Assembly: GCA_910585335.1 (NCBI GenBank)
Contig: CAJUCU010000019.1
Location: 1 to 17,366 of the forward strand
DNA: 17,366 nt
Direction of reading: 5' to 3'
From: an uncultured Bacilli bacterium
GTDB taxonomy: Bacteria; Bacillota_I; Bacilli_A; RF39; UBA660
A program made the position numbers and the translations under genes. Shown here piece by piece: positions 1 to 6,500 of this stretch (its first letter is position 1; each line of letters starts with the position of its first letter). Under the pieces are notes generated by a model. That model worked only from the letters and a program-made list of their open reading frames with translations, was not told the origin of the DNA and did not search any database.

Positions 1-2
1 AT

Positions 3-707
3 GTAAAAGGAGGAAGTATAACCTTAGGCGTTACCAAAGCCTCAGTTGGAGAGACAGTAAGCTTTACAACCAGTCCAACTAGTGGATTTACCTATCAAGG
101 GGCTACTGTGGTATGTGAGAACGGTACCAAAACTACTATAGCAAGTAGCTCGAAATCATTTACAACAACATCGACCTGTAAATCTCCTGTAGTATGGCCA
201 AACTGGAAAAGGGATGATTATACAGTCTGGTGGACTAGCAAGACAGAGTCGACTGGTGGAATGGGAGCCTTGAAATATGAAGGGGCACAAATGAGTATCA
301 CTTGGAATCATAATAATAGCAAAGCTTTAAGTTTCAATATGGCAAATGCTGGTCAAACTCGTGGACAAGCAACAACTGGTTATAATTATGGCGTTGATGA
401 TTATGCTACACTGCATGCTGAATTTTGGTGCCATGCCTATACCAATAGTGGATTTACCGCTTTTGTTGGGCTTTCGAAAGATAAAAGTCAGTGGGTTCAT
501 ACCAATAATCAGTTATATACTGCTAAATCATGGAGTAATACGAATGCTAGACAAAATCTAAACTTAGATATTACCTCATCAGCAGGAATTTATTATATTT
601 CATCTCAAATGATTGTGGATGCCAAATCAAGTAGTGGATTCGGCTGTTATAATGATGTAATGCAATTACTAGGTAGAACCTATGGCTATGGAAGTACAGG
701 ATTGTAA
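3..707 (+). CDS. C-terminal part of a surface/secreted repeat-domain protein (5' truncated)
   Basis: The reading frame is open to the left edge of the window, so this is the 3' part of a larger gene; the GTG at 108 is internal. The first 35 or so residues (from GSITLGVTKASVGETVSF through GFTYQGATVVCENG) resemble a small beta-rich bacterial surface repeat of the divergent InlB B-repeat type. The rest is rich in Ser, Thr, Asn, Gly, Trp and Tyr with scattered Cys, as in extracellular beta-sandwich or adhesin modules. No hydrophobic tail or sorting signal is present at the C-terminus, which ends GRTYGYGSTGL. The gene stops just before a strong terminator. The exact family is not recognised; an exported binding protein is the best guess, and a prophage structural protein is a weaker alternative. 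Confidence 0.6.
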   Translation, partial: VKGGSITLGVTKASVGETVSFTTSPTSGFTYQGATVVCENGTKTTIASSSKSFTTTSTCKSPVVWPNWKRDDYTVWWTSKTESTGGMGALKYEGAQMSITWNHNNSKALSFNMANAGQTRGQATTGYNYGVDDYATLHAEFWCHAYTNSGFTAFVGLSKDKSQWVHTNNQLYTAKSWSNTNARQNLNLDITSSAGIYYISSQMIVDAKSSSGFGCYNDVMQLLGRTYGYGSTGL

Positions 708-710
708 TAT

Positions 711-738
711 AAAACACCAAACCGAAGTTTGGTGTTTT
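711..738. terminator. Bidirectional rho-independent terminator between convergent genes
   Basis: A perfect 12-bp stem, AAAACACCAAAC (711-722) with GTTTGGTGTTTT (727-738), closes on a CGAA tetraloop. It has T-runs on the right for the forward gene and A-runs on the left, which act as T-runs for the reverse gene. It directly follows the forward gene ending at 707 and abuts the stop codon of the reverse gene at 740, so it can serve both. Confidence 0.9.
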
Positions 739-739
739 T

Positions 740-1627
740 CTATATACTATCTTTTTTCTCTGCAGACATAATAGTCTTTGCTAAAATGTTCACAGCAATT
801 TGTTCTGTTTTACGCCCATCATCGCGCATTGGATTAAATTCAACAAGATCAAAGGAAGTGATTTTATCAATTTGCATTAGAACTTGATCTAAGATTTGTA
901 TGCCTTCTTCTTCTGTTAGTCCATCTTCTTCGGGAATTGAGACACCAAGGGAAAACTCAGAAGAGAAAACTCCTAAGTCAAAACTAATATGAACCCCATT
1001 AGTCTTTTCAGTAGCAATCAAAAAAGCTTGTTCCATAACGGCTTCTAATCCTTGTGTTCTAATATCATCCATGGTAAAAACAGTAACGCCAGAGTATTTC
1101 AAATTTTCTCGCTCTTTTTTATCAATACTTTTCGCACCAACAATGACTGTGTTTTTGCTAGGAATCCATTCTCCCTCATGAAAACTACTAAGCTCTCTAC
1201 AATGATAGCCATTAATAGATGCTAGTGCCAGTTCATATAAATTGCCAGTTGGTGTAGACTGATAGGTATGATAATTGCTGTGAATATCAATCCAAATCAC
1301 ACCAATATTAGTATTTTTTTTCATACTAGCAAGCGAAGAAGCAATAGCAATAGAATGATCTCCTCCAATCGTAATCGGAAAATATCCTTCATTCAAATAT
1401 TGCAACTCTGTATCATAAAGAGCCTTATTGAATTTTAAAACTTCTACTTCATTTTTTCTTTTATCCGCCAAACTTCTACTTTTAATAATAGCAGAATTTT
1501 GTTCTAAAAGAATTTTCTTTCCTTGATGAAAACTTGCTAAATCATCAATCAATCTTTTAGGACCTAATCTAGCACCATCGATATGACTTCCTAAATCACT
1601 CCCTGCACCAATTAATACTGTTTTCAT
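740..1627 (-). CDS. Arginase/ureohydrolase-fold protein with degenerate active site (probable pseudoenzyme)
   Basis: This is a 295-aa arginase/agmatinase/formiminoglutamase-family protein. The GGDHS motif (His91) and WIDIH (Asp114, His116) are clear, as are late motifs such as DGLTEEE and FDLVEFNP. Several residues needed for binuclear Mn2+ catalysis are changed. The third Asp of the usual DAHxD is Asn118. The second Asp of the SFDxDxxDP motif is Gly219, in SFDLGVFSS. The catalytic His of the SGNxHG motif is Tyr131, in TGNLYEL. About four of the six usual metal ligands remain. The reading frame is intact, so the protein is probably made, but arginase-type hydrolysis seems unlikely; a structural, binding or altered role is possible. 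The ATG at 1627 is chosen over an in-frame GTG at 1636 because the GTG lies in the ribosome binding site. The gene is divergent from the DUF3298 gene. Family call is firm; function is open. Confidence 0.85.
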   Translation of the reverse strand: MKTVLIGAGSDLGSHIDGARLGPKRLIDDLASFHQGKKILLEQNSAIIKSRSLADKRKNEVEVLKFNKALYDTELQYLNEGYFPITIGGDHSIAIASSLASMKKNTNIGVIWIDIHSNYHTYQSTPTGNLYELALASINGYHCRELSSFHEGEWIPSKNTVIVGAKSIDKKERENLKYSGVTVFTMDDIRTQGLEAVMEQAFLIATEKTNGVHISFDLGVFSSEFSLGVSIPEEDGLTEEEGIQILDQVLMQIDKITSFDLVEFNPMRDDGRKTEQIAVNILAKTIMSAEKKDSI

Positions 1628-1635
1628 TATTATCA

Positions 1636-1643
1636 CCTTCCTT
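1636..1643 (-). promoter_or_regulatory. Ribosome binding site that fixes the arginase-like start
   Basis: On the reverse strand AAGGAAGG lies 8 nt before the ATG at 1627. The in-frame GTG that would extend the protein by three residues overlaps this Shine-Dalgarno sequence, which rules it out as a start. Confidence 0.75.
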
Positions 1644-1770
1644 TATTTTATCCTAAAATAAAAGATAATTCAATGTACTACTTTGAGCCTTTTACGAATT
1701 TTGACGAGAAAAACGAGACAAAAGAAAAATAATAGAAAGGAAGTATTTCATAAACTGTAATGGTGAGAAT

Positions 1771-2313
1771 ATGAATAATAAAATAAATGCAGTTTACCCA
1801 AAAACAGAATACACGGTATTAAATCAAAATATAAAAAGATACATCAGCTTACTATTAGAAGAATTTATGAACAATCAAGATAGTGCAGTACAACCCAATT
1901 TTGACTATGAACTCAATATAACATATGAAAAGTACCAAGTGGGTAAGTATCTATCCTTTGCAATAAAATCAGAAATGTCAACAGGTGGAGCCCATCCAAA
2001 TCATAGAATCGATACAATAATTTATGATATAGAAAAACAGGAAATAGTAAATATAGAAAGCTTGATGCAAGAAAACAAAATGCTTTTAGTCTTTCTTTCA
2101 GAAGAAAGTAGAAAAAAATTAGAGCAGTTAGGAAATTTTAAACAAGACGAATTTGAAGAAAAATGGTTCTTAGAGGGTACAGCACCAACCAGTGCCAACT
2201 TTAAAAATATTGCTTTTACAAAAGAGGGAATCGTAGTCTATTTCCCACGTTATCAAATTGCCCCATACTATAAAGGAGAATACAAAATACTGCTACCTAT
2301 TAAAATACAATAA
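1771..2313 (+). CDS. DUF4163/DUF3298 (RsiV C-terminal-like) protein without membrane anchor
   Basis: This 180-aa protein has the two-part architecture of the extracytoplasmic half of RsiV and PdaC-like proteins. The N-terminal part (about 8-80, with YPKTEYTVLNQNIKRYI) resembles DUF4163. The C-terminal part has the STGGAHPNHRIDTIIYD signature (about 70-86) and the ending FTKEGIVVYFPRYQIAPY, as in DUF3298. In RsiV this part faces outside and is preceded by an anti-sigma domain and a membrane helix; here there is neither a signal peptide nor a transmembrane segment. The frame upstream has a stop at 1702 and no usable start codon before 1771, so no longer form exists. The RBS is GGTGAG, 5 nt before ATG. 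It precedes sigK by 67 nt in the same orientation and may be co-transcribed, but it does not look like an anti-sigma factor for it. Its function is unknown. Confidence 0.75.
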   Translation: MNNKINAVYPKTEYTVLNQNIKRYISLLLEEFMNNQDSAVQPNFDYELNITYEKYQVGKYLSFAIKSEMSTGGAHPNHRIDTIIYDIEKQEIVNIESLMQENKMLLVFLSEESRKKLEQLGNFKQDEFEEKWFLEGTAPTSANFKNIAFTKEGIVVYFPRYQIAPYYKGEYKILLPIKIQ

Positions 2314-2380
2314 GATAAAAAGAAATGCAAAAGTTGCAAAATAGGTAAAAATATGACATATACTGAAATTAGGTGAGTAT

Positions 2381-3076
2381 ATGTTTTTTAGTTTGATAGA
2401 ACTATTAAGATCCATATTTATAACAGGATCTTATTCCAACCAAGTGTTTCCAGACCCTTTAACTAAAGAGGAGGAAGAACACGCGATTGAAGCAATGCGT
2501 CTAGGCAATCGGGAGGCAAGAAATCTATTGATTGAGCACAATTTAAGACTTGTAGCACACATCGTAAAAAAATTTGATTATAAGAATATAGACCAAGATG
2601 ATTTAATTAGTATTGGAACAATCGGTCTGATTAAGGGAGTTGACACATTCTCTAATAAAAAAGGAACAAAAATTACAACCTATTGTGCTAGATGTATTGA
2701 AAATGAAATTTTAATGTATTTCCGTAGTAATAATAAAAATAGTAAAAATATTTCATTAAATGAATCCATTGGTTTTGATAAAGATGGAAATGAGATTTCA
2801 ATATTAGATATTCTAAAAACACCGAAACCTGATTTTCTAGAAGACATCTCTTTAAAAGATAATATTGAGCTTCTAAATGAATATATAAAAATATTGTCAA
2901 AAAGAGAAAAAGATATTTTAGTTAGAAGATATGGACTGCTAGGAAAAGAAGAACAAACCCAAAAAGTCATTGCCAAAGAGCTACATATTTCGCGTAGTTA
3001 TGTATCTAGAATAGAAAAAAGAGCTTTAACAAAGATTTTAAGAGAATTCATAAAACATAATAAAATAGATAATTAG
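2381..3076 (+). CDS. sigK: RNA polymerase sporulation sigma factor sigma-K, uninterrupted, with pro-sequence
   Basis: This 231-aa sigma-70 family protein directs late mother-cell transcription during sporulation in known spore formers. Region 2 is very close to Bacillus SigK: ARNLLIEHNLRLVAHIVKKF, DLISIGTIGLIKG and the CARCIENEILM segment that touches the -10. Region 4 has ISRSYVSRIEKRAL in the DNA-binding helix. The first 20 or so residues (MFFSLIELLRSIF) are hydrophobic and amphipathic, placed like the pro-peptide that SpoIVFB removes from pro-sigma-K in Bacillus. The gene is contiguous, with no skin-type intervening element. The start is supported by AGGTGA 4 nt before ATG. The stop codon lies inside the CIRCE box of the next gene. 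SigG, SigE and SigF are less likely given the region 2 match and the pro-sequence. Confidence 0.88.
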   Translation: MFFSLIELLRSIFITGSYSNQVFPDPLTKEEEEHAIEAMRLGNREARNLLIEHNLRLVAHIVKKFDYKNIDQDDLISIGTIGLIKGVDTFSNKKGTKITTYCARCIENEILMYFRSNNKNSKNISLNESIGFDKDGNEISILDILKTPKPDFLEDISLKDNIELLNEYIKILSKREKDILVRRYGLLGKEEQTQKVIAKELHISRSYVSRIEKRALTKILREFIKHNKIDN

Positions 3077-3099
3077 CACTCTAACTTGACAACTGCTAA
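3073..3099 (+). promoter_or_regulatory. CIRCE element (HrcA operator) before clpB
   Basis: TTAGCACTC (3073-3081), a 9-nt spacer, then AACTGCTAA (3091-3099). The left arm matches the CIRCE consensus TTAGCACTC-N9-GAGTGCTAA at all 9 positions and the right arm at 7 of 9, with exact spacing. It covers the -35 box of the clpB promoter and begins inside the sigK stop codon. HrcA repression, relieved on heat stress, is the expected control. No CtsR-type site was seen. Confidence 0.8.
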
Positions 3100-3113
3100 T
3101 ATCGTGATATAAT
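3086..3113 (+). promoter_or_regulatory. Sigma-A promoter of clpB
   Basis: TTGACA at 3086-3091, a 16-bp spacer and TATAAT at 3108-3113, both perfect hexamers. Transcription would start near 3120, giving a leader of about 20 nt before the ATG at 3141. The CIRCE box overlaps the -35. Confidence 0.85.
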
Positions 3114-3140
3114 AGAGTTGTTTGAGAAAGGGATGATACC

Positions 3141-5255
3141 ATGTATCAAGAAAAAGAAGAAAATGTTTTAGAAAAATATGGACGTAACATCAACAAAGCA
3201 GTAAAAGAAGGAAAAATTGATCCAGTAATCGGTAGAGATGATGAAATACGTAGTATTACAAGAATTTTATCAAGGAAGACAAAGAATAATCCAGTGTTAA
3301 TCGGCGAAGCGGGTGTTGGTAAGACGGCTATTGTAGAAGGACTAGTTTTACGAATGGAAAAAGGGGATGTTCCAGAAACCTTAAAAAATAAAACTGTCTG
3401 GGAATTAGATATGGCTTCTCTTATCGCTGGGGCAAAATACCGTGGTGAATTTGAGGAAAGACTAAAAGAAGTACTAAAGAAAATAGAAGAAAGCGATGGA
3501 GAAATCATTATGTTTATTGATGAAATCCATATGATTGTTGGATCTGGAAATATGGAAGGAGCAATGGATACCTCTAATATTCTAAAACCACTCCTAGCAC
3601 GAGGAAGCATCCATGTCATTGGGGCGACAACATTAAATGAATATAGAAAGTATATTGAAAAAGACAGCGCTCTAGAAAGAAGGTTTCAAAAAATAAAAGT
3701 TAGTGAGCCAACAGTAGAAGACACCATTACTATTTTAAGAGGCTTAAAAGAACGCTTTGAAATTTACCATGGAGTAAATATCCATGATAGTGCTTTAATA
3801 GAAGCAGCAACGCTAGCAAATCGCTATATAACAGATAGATTTTTGCCCGACAAGGCAATTGATTTAGTCGATGAAGCATGCGCTACAATCCGCGTTCAAA
3901 TGGATTCTGTTCCAATTGAACTAGATATTTTAACAAGACAAATTATGCGTCTAGAAATTGAACGGCAAGCTTTAAAAAAGGAAACAGATGATCTTTCTAA
4001 AACTAGAAAAGAAAAAATTGAGATAGAATTAAAAGAACGAAAAGAACAAGAAAAGAAATTTAAAGAAGATTGGGAAAGAGAAAAGAAATTCAATGATTTA
4101 ATAAGTAGTAAGAAAAAAGAATTAGAAACAGCCCGTTTTGAATTAGAACAAGCCAAAAATCGTTATGACTTTGAAACTGCAGCTAGACTACAAAATGGAG
4201 TGATTCCTTCTCTTGAAAAAGAATTGAAGAATTTAAGGGAACAAGACGAAAGCATAATTTTAAGTGACACAGTAAGTGAAGCTGATATTGCTGAAGTCAT
4301 TGCTAAGTGGACGAATATCCCAGTGCAAAAACTAATGAGTACAGAAAAAGAAAGACTGCTTCATTTGAATGAAAATCTAGGAAAGAGAGTAAAAGGTCAG
4401 AAAGAAGCATTAGAACTAGTCAGCAACTCTATTCTAAGAAGTCGTAGTGGAATCAAAGACCCATCACGACCAATTGGTTCTTTTATCTTTCTAGGACCTA
4501 CAGGTGTAGGTAAGACAGAAGTAGCAAGAAGCCTTGCTCATGAACTTTTTGACAATGAAACACATATGGTTCGTATTGACATGAGCGAATATATGGAAAA
4601 ATTCAGTGTCTCAAGACTCATTGGTTCTCCTCCTGGCTATGTTGGGTATGAGGAAGGAGGACAATTAACAGAAGCAGTTCGTCGTAATCCGTATAGTATC
4701 GTACTATTTGATGAAATAGAAAAAGCCCATCCAGAAGTACTCAATCTATTATTGCAAGTATTAGACGATGGAAGAATCACGGACTCTAATGGTAGAACAG
4801 TAGATTTTAAGAATACCATTATCATTATGACTTCTAATCTAGCCAGTGAACATATTTTAGAAAATAATAAAGAATTAGTAATGAAAGAAGTAGAATCTTA
4901 TTTTAGACCAGAGTTTATTAATCGAATTGATGAAATTATCATCTTTAATCCATTATCAAAAGAGACAACTTATGAAATATTAGATAAAATTATCTTAGAA
5001 ATAGAAAAAAGATTAACTGATAAAAATATTCATATCCATTTAACAACGAAAGCAAAGGACTATCTAGTAGAGATGGGGTATAGTAAAACCTATGGCGCAA
5101 GGCCATTAAAAAGATTAGTAAGTAAGAAAATTGAAGATTTACTTGCAAAAGCAATTGTTAATGATGAAATAAAATATAAATCAACAATTACTTTTGATGT
5201 AGTAGCAGATGAAATTGTAATTCAATCTATTCTAAACGATAGTAAAACAAAATAG
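3141..5255 (+). CDS. clpB: ClpB-type disaggregase (Hsp100) lacking the N-terminal domain
   Basis: This 704-aa AAA+ protein resembles ClpB: D1 with GEAGVGKT (55-62) and MFIDEIH (124-130), a ClpB-type coiled-coil middle domain (about 255-380, with MRLEIERQALKKE), D2 with GPTGVGKT and FDEIEKAHPEV, and the pore segment GSPPGYVGYEEGG. The C-terminal small domain ends around KTYGARPLKRL. The middle domain is full length and no ClpP-binding IGF/IGL-type loop is visible, so ClpB fits better than ClpC. ClpB is usually about 857 aa; the roughly 145-residue N-domain is absent. The ORF starts directly at the D1 linker, and the promoter and sigK lie immediately upstream, so there is no room for that domain. 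ClpB with DnaK extracts proteins from aggregates, and the N-domain helps substrate binding. RBS GAAAGGGATG precedes ATG. Heat-shock control by HrcA is likely. Confidence 0.9.
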   Translation: MYQEKEENVLEKYGRNINKAVKEGKIDPVIGRDDEIRSITRILSRKTKNNPVLIGEAGVGKTAIVEGLVLRMEKGDVPETLKNKTVWELDMASLIAGAKYRGEFEERLKEVLKKIEESDGEIIMFIDEIHMIVGSGNMEGAMDTSNILKPLLARGSIHVIGATTLNEYRKYIEKDSALERRFQKIKVSEPTVEDTITILRGLKERFEIYHGVNIHDSALIEAATLANRYITDRFLPDKAIDLVDEACATIRVQMDSVPIELDILTRQIMRLEIERQALKKETDDLSKTRKEKIEIELKERKEQEKKFKEDWEREKKFNDLISSKKKELETARFELEQAKNRYDFETAARLQNGVIPSLEKELKNLREQDESIILSDTVSEADIAEVIAKWTNIPVQKLMSTEKERLLHLNENLGKRVKGQKEALELVSNSILRSRSGIKDPSRPIGSFIFLGPTGVGKTEVARSLAHELFDNETHMVRIDMSEYMEKFSVSRLIGSPPGYVGYEEGGQLTEAVRRNPYSIVLFDEIEKAHPEVLNLLLQVLDDGRITDSNGRTVDFKNTIIIMTSNLASEHILENNKELVMKEVESYFRPEFINRIDEIIIFNPLSKETTYEILDKIILEIEKRLTDKNIHIHLTTKAKDYLVEMGYSKTYGARPLKRLVSKKIEDLLAKAIVNDEIKYKSTITFDVVADEIVIQSILNDSKTK

Positions 5256-5285
5256 CCTAAATAAAAATAGAGACAACAAGTTTCC

Positions 5286-5309
5286 AAATAGCAAAGGGGC
5301 TATTTTTTT
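5286..5309 (+). terminator. Rho-independent terminator after clpB
   Basis: Stem AAATAGC (5286-5292) and GCTATTT (5299-5305) with loop AAAGGG, followed by four more Ts. It separates the heat-shock gene from the NAD operon promoter. Confidence 0.8.
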
Positions 5310-5357
5310 GTTTGCTTCAAAAGAAAAAACTCTTATTAAAAAAATGTTAAAAAGATA

Positions 5358-5386
5358 TTGACAATTGCATATGATATTAATATAAT
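5358..5386 (+). promoter_or_regulatory. Consensus sigma-A promoter of the NAD salvage operon
   Basis: TTGACA (5358-5363), exactly 17 bp, TATAAT (5381-5386): a full consensus promoter. Expected start of transcription is near 5393, giving a leader of about 73 nt. A promoter this strong usually needs a repressor, and a palindrome directly overlaps its -10 and start point. Confidence 0.9.
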
Positions 5387-5396
5387 GTTAATAACA
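5386..5396 (+). promoter_or_regulatory. Putative operator palindrome at the NAD operon -10/+1
   Basis: TGTTAATAACA is an 11-bp palindrome with one central base. It overlaps the last base of the -10 box and the expected transcription start, a typical repressor position. The same half-site TTGTTA/TAACAA recurs at 5426-5435, 5444-5452 and 6461-6473. NrtR, encoded at the end of this gene block, is the obvious candidate protein, though a NiaR-type regulator elsewhere in the genome is possible. Confidence 0.6.
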
Positions 5397-5411
5397 AACG
5401 CGAAAGTTTGT
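5394..5411 (+). other. Small hairpin in the NAD operon leader
   Basis: ACAAAC (5394-5399) pairs with GTTTGT (5406-5411) around loop GCGAAA. It sits at the expected 5' end of the transcript and may stabilise the mRNA. No T-run follows close enough to make a convincing terminator. Confidence 0.4.
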
Positions 5412-5425
5412 AAAATTTTTAGAGG

Positions 5426-5452
5426 TTGTTATTAATGAAAAGATAATAACAA
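5426..5452 (+). repeat. Inverted repeat in the NAD operon leader, next to the ribosome binding site
   Basis: TTGTTATTA (5426-5434) and TAATAACAA (5444-5452) are perfect 9-bp inverted repeats around a 9-nt loop. The right arm runs directly into AAAGGGAGG, the ribosome binding site of the first gene. The left arm (TTGTTATTAA, 5426-5435) is also complementary over 10 bp to TTAATAACAA at 5388-5397. As DNA these are copies of the operator half-site; as RNA the 9-bp stem could affect initiation. Both readings are inferred. Confidence 0.55.
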
Positions 5453-5465
5453 AAGGGAGGATTAT

Positions 5466-5855
5466 ATGAAAATAAATTTTAGCAAAGAAAGCACCCAGAA
5501 AATACTACAGAATTATTACACACAAACGGAAGGGATGCCTTGCCAGGTAGAAATGCTACCAATAGCATGTGGTAGGGGAAGAAAGACACTAACAGCAAAT
5601 GTAAGTATTAACTTTTATCTGTTAGGGGAGGAGATAGCAAGTACTAAAACAATATCACAAGATGAAATAGCAGAAGTATTTGCCTCTTTATTAGACGAGG
5701 AAGGATATGAAGTTTCAAGTTTTACCCCTGATATAGAAGAGATAGAAGGTGCTTATATATGGGACCAAGGATGTGTATCTACCTATTTTGGAGGGGTAGA
5801 TATAGAAGTAAAACAAAAAAGTTTTCAAAAGCAAATGGTAAAGGTAGGAAGATAA
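5466..5855 (+). CDS. Unknown 129-aa protein, first gene of the NAD operon
   Basis: I do not recognise this family. The protein is soluble, with no signal peptide or membrane helix. It has an acidic middle stretch (about 64-93, with DEIAEVFASLLDEEGYEVSSF) and three cysteines, at about 26 (MPCQVEM), 35 (ACGRGRK) and 102 (DQGCVST). The pattern suggests a small alpha/beta domain. It has a strong RBS, AAAGGGAGG, 5 nt before ATG. Its stop is one base before the pncA start, so the two are translationally linked. Position as promoter-proximal gene of a nicotinamide-to-NAD operon suggests a role in niacin or NAD metabolism or its control, but nothing in the sequence shows an activity. Confidence 0.75.
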   Translation: MKINFSKESTQKILQNYYTQTEGMPCQVEMLPIACGRGRKTLTANVSINFYLLGEEIASTKTISQDEIAEVFASLLDEEGYEVSSFTPDIEEIEGAYIWDQGCVSTYFGGVDIEVKQKSFQKQMVKVGR

Positions 5856-5856
5856 A

Positions 5857-6447
5857 ATGACAATTAGAAATTTAAAATGTTATGAGAAGATGTTAATCAT
5901 AGTAGATATGGTAAATGGTTTTGTAAAAGATGGTGATTTGCATGACAAAGAAATTGCACGTATCGTTCCAAGGCAAGAAGAGTTGATTAAGGAATATCAA
6001 AAAGAAAAACAATTAGTAGTATTTATTAAAGATACTCATACAAAAGATTCAAAGGAACATGAAAGATTTAACCCACTACAACACTGTATCAAAGGAAGTG
6101 GTGAAGAAAATGTAATAGAAGAATTAAAAAAATATGAGGACATGAAAAATACAGTATCAATTGAAAAGAATTCAACAAGCTTTATGGAAGCGCCTGCATT
6201 TAGAAATTTAGTCCATCAAACTAGTGAACTAAAACAAATTGATATAGTAGGATGTTGCACAGATATTTGCGTTTTTAATGGTACAATGGGGCTTGCAAAC
6301 TACTTGGATGAATGGAACAAGTATGTAGAGGTGAAAGTACATGAAGATGCCATAGCCACTTTTGCTGAAGAGGGAAGAAGTGACTATGTAGAGGCTGCTA
6401 AATTATTAATGAAACAGCAAGGAATAACGTTAGTAAAGAAAAAATAA
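5857..6447 (+). CDS. pncA: Nicotinamidase (isochorismatase-like cysteine hydrolase)
   Basis: This 196-aa cytoplasmic enzyme should hydrolyse nicotinamide to nicotinate and ammonia, the first step of the Preiss-Handler salvage route. The catalytic triad of the family is visible: Asp17 in IIVDMVNGF, Lys104 in IEKNSTSF and Cys138 in GCCTDICV. Metal-site residues Asp59, His61 (DTHT) and His76 (PLQHC) are in place. Length is usual for the family. The ATG at 5857 is supported by AGGTAGGAAG upstream; an internal ATG at 5893 (MLIIVDM) has a weaker site. The gene follows the unknown 129-aa gene by one base, and pncB follows after 53 nt that hold an operator-like palindrome. An isochorismatase-family enzyme of other substrate is possible on sequence alone, but the neighbours make nicotinamidase much more likely. 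Confidence 0.88.
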   Translation: MTIRNLKCYEKMLIIVDMVNGFVKDGDLHDKEIARIVPRQEELIKEYQKEKQLVVFIKDTHTKDSKEHERFNPLQHCIKGSGEENVIEELKKYEDMKNTVSIEKNSTSFMEAPAFRNLVHQTSELKQIDIVGCCTDICVFNGTMGLANYLDEWNKYVEVKVHEDAIATFAEEGRSDYVEAAKLLMKQQGITLVKKK

Positions 6448-6460
6448 AATTTTTTAAGTT

Positions 6461-6473
6461 TTGTTATTAACAA
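6461..6473 (+). promoter_or_regulatory. Putative operator palindrome before pncB
   Basis: TTGTTATTAACAA is a 13-bp palindrome around one central base, the best copy of the motif also present at the operon promoter. It is followed by AAAAGATAA, and the leader copy at 5426 is followed by a similar tract, so about 20 bp are conserved between the two leaders. It lies 27 nt before the pncB start. No convincing -35/-10 pair was found just upstream, so it may control an internal promoter that I cannot place, or act on elongation. Confidence 0.55.
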
Positions 6474-6500
6474 AAAGATAAAAAGAAAAAAGGAGAAAAA

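Noticed and set aside
1645..1673. Promoter for the arginase-like gene (TTGAAT, 17 bp, TAAAAT on the reverse strand)
   Set aside because: The hexamers fit, but the expected transcript start near 1638 would fall inside the ribosome binding site, so it is unlikely to be the working promoter.
2325..2345. Small stem TGCAA/TTGCA after the DUF3298 gene
   Set aside because: Only 5 bp with no T-run; too weak for a terminator.
2357..2364. Sigma-E/sigma-K type -10 (CATATACT) before sigK
   Set aside because: The -10 resembles CATA-N3-T, but no matching -35 lies at the right distance, so the promoter cannot be supported.
3141..5255. Assignment as ClpC because of its length and missing N-domain
   Set aside because: The long coiled-coil middle domain and the lack of a ClpP-binding loop match ClpB.
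5388..5465. A known NAD+ or preQ1-type riboswitch in the NAD operon leader
   Set aside because: The leader is short, about 73 nt, and shows only simple inverted repeats; I could not match the conserved cores of described NAD+ riboswitches. Operator palindromes explain it better.
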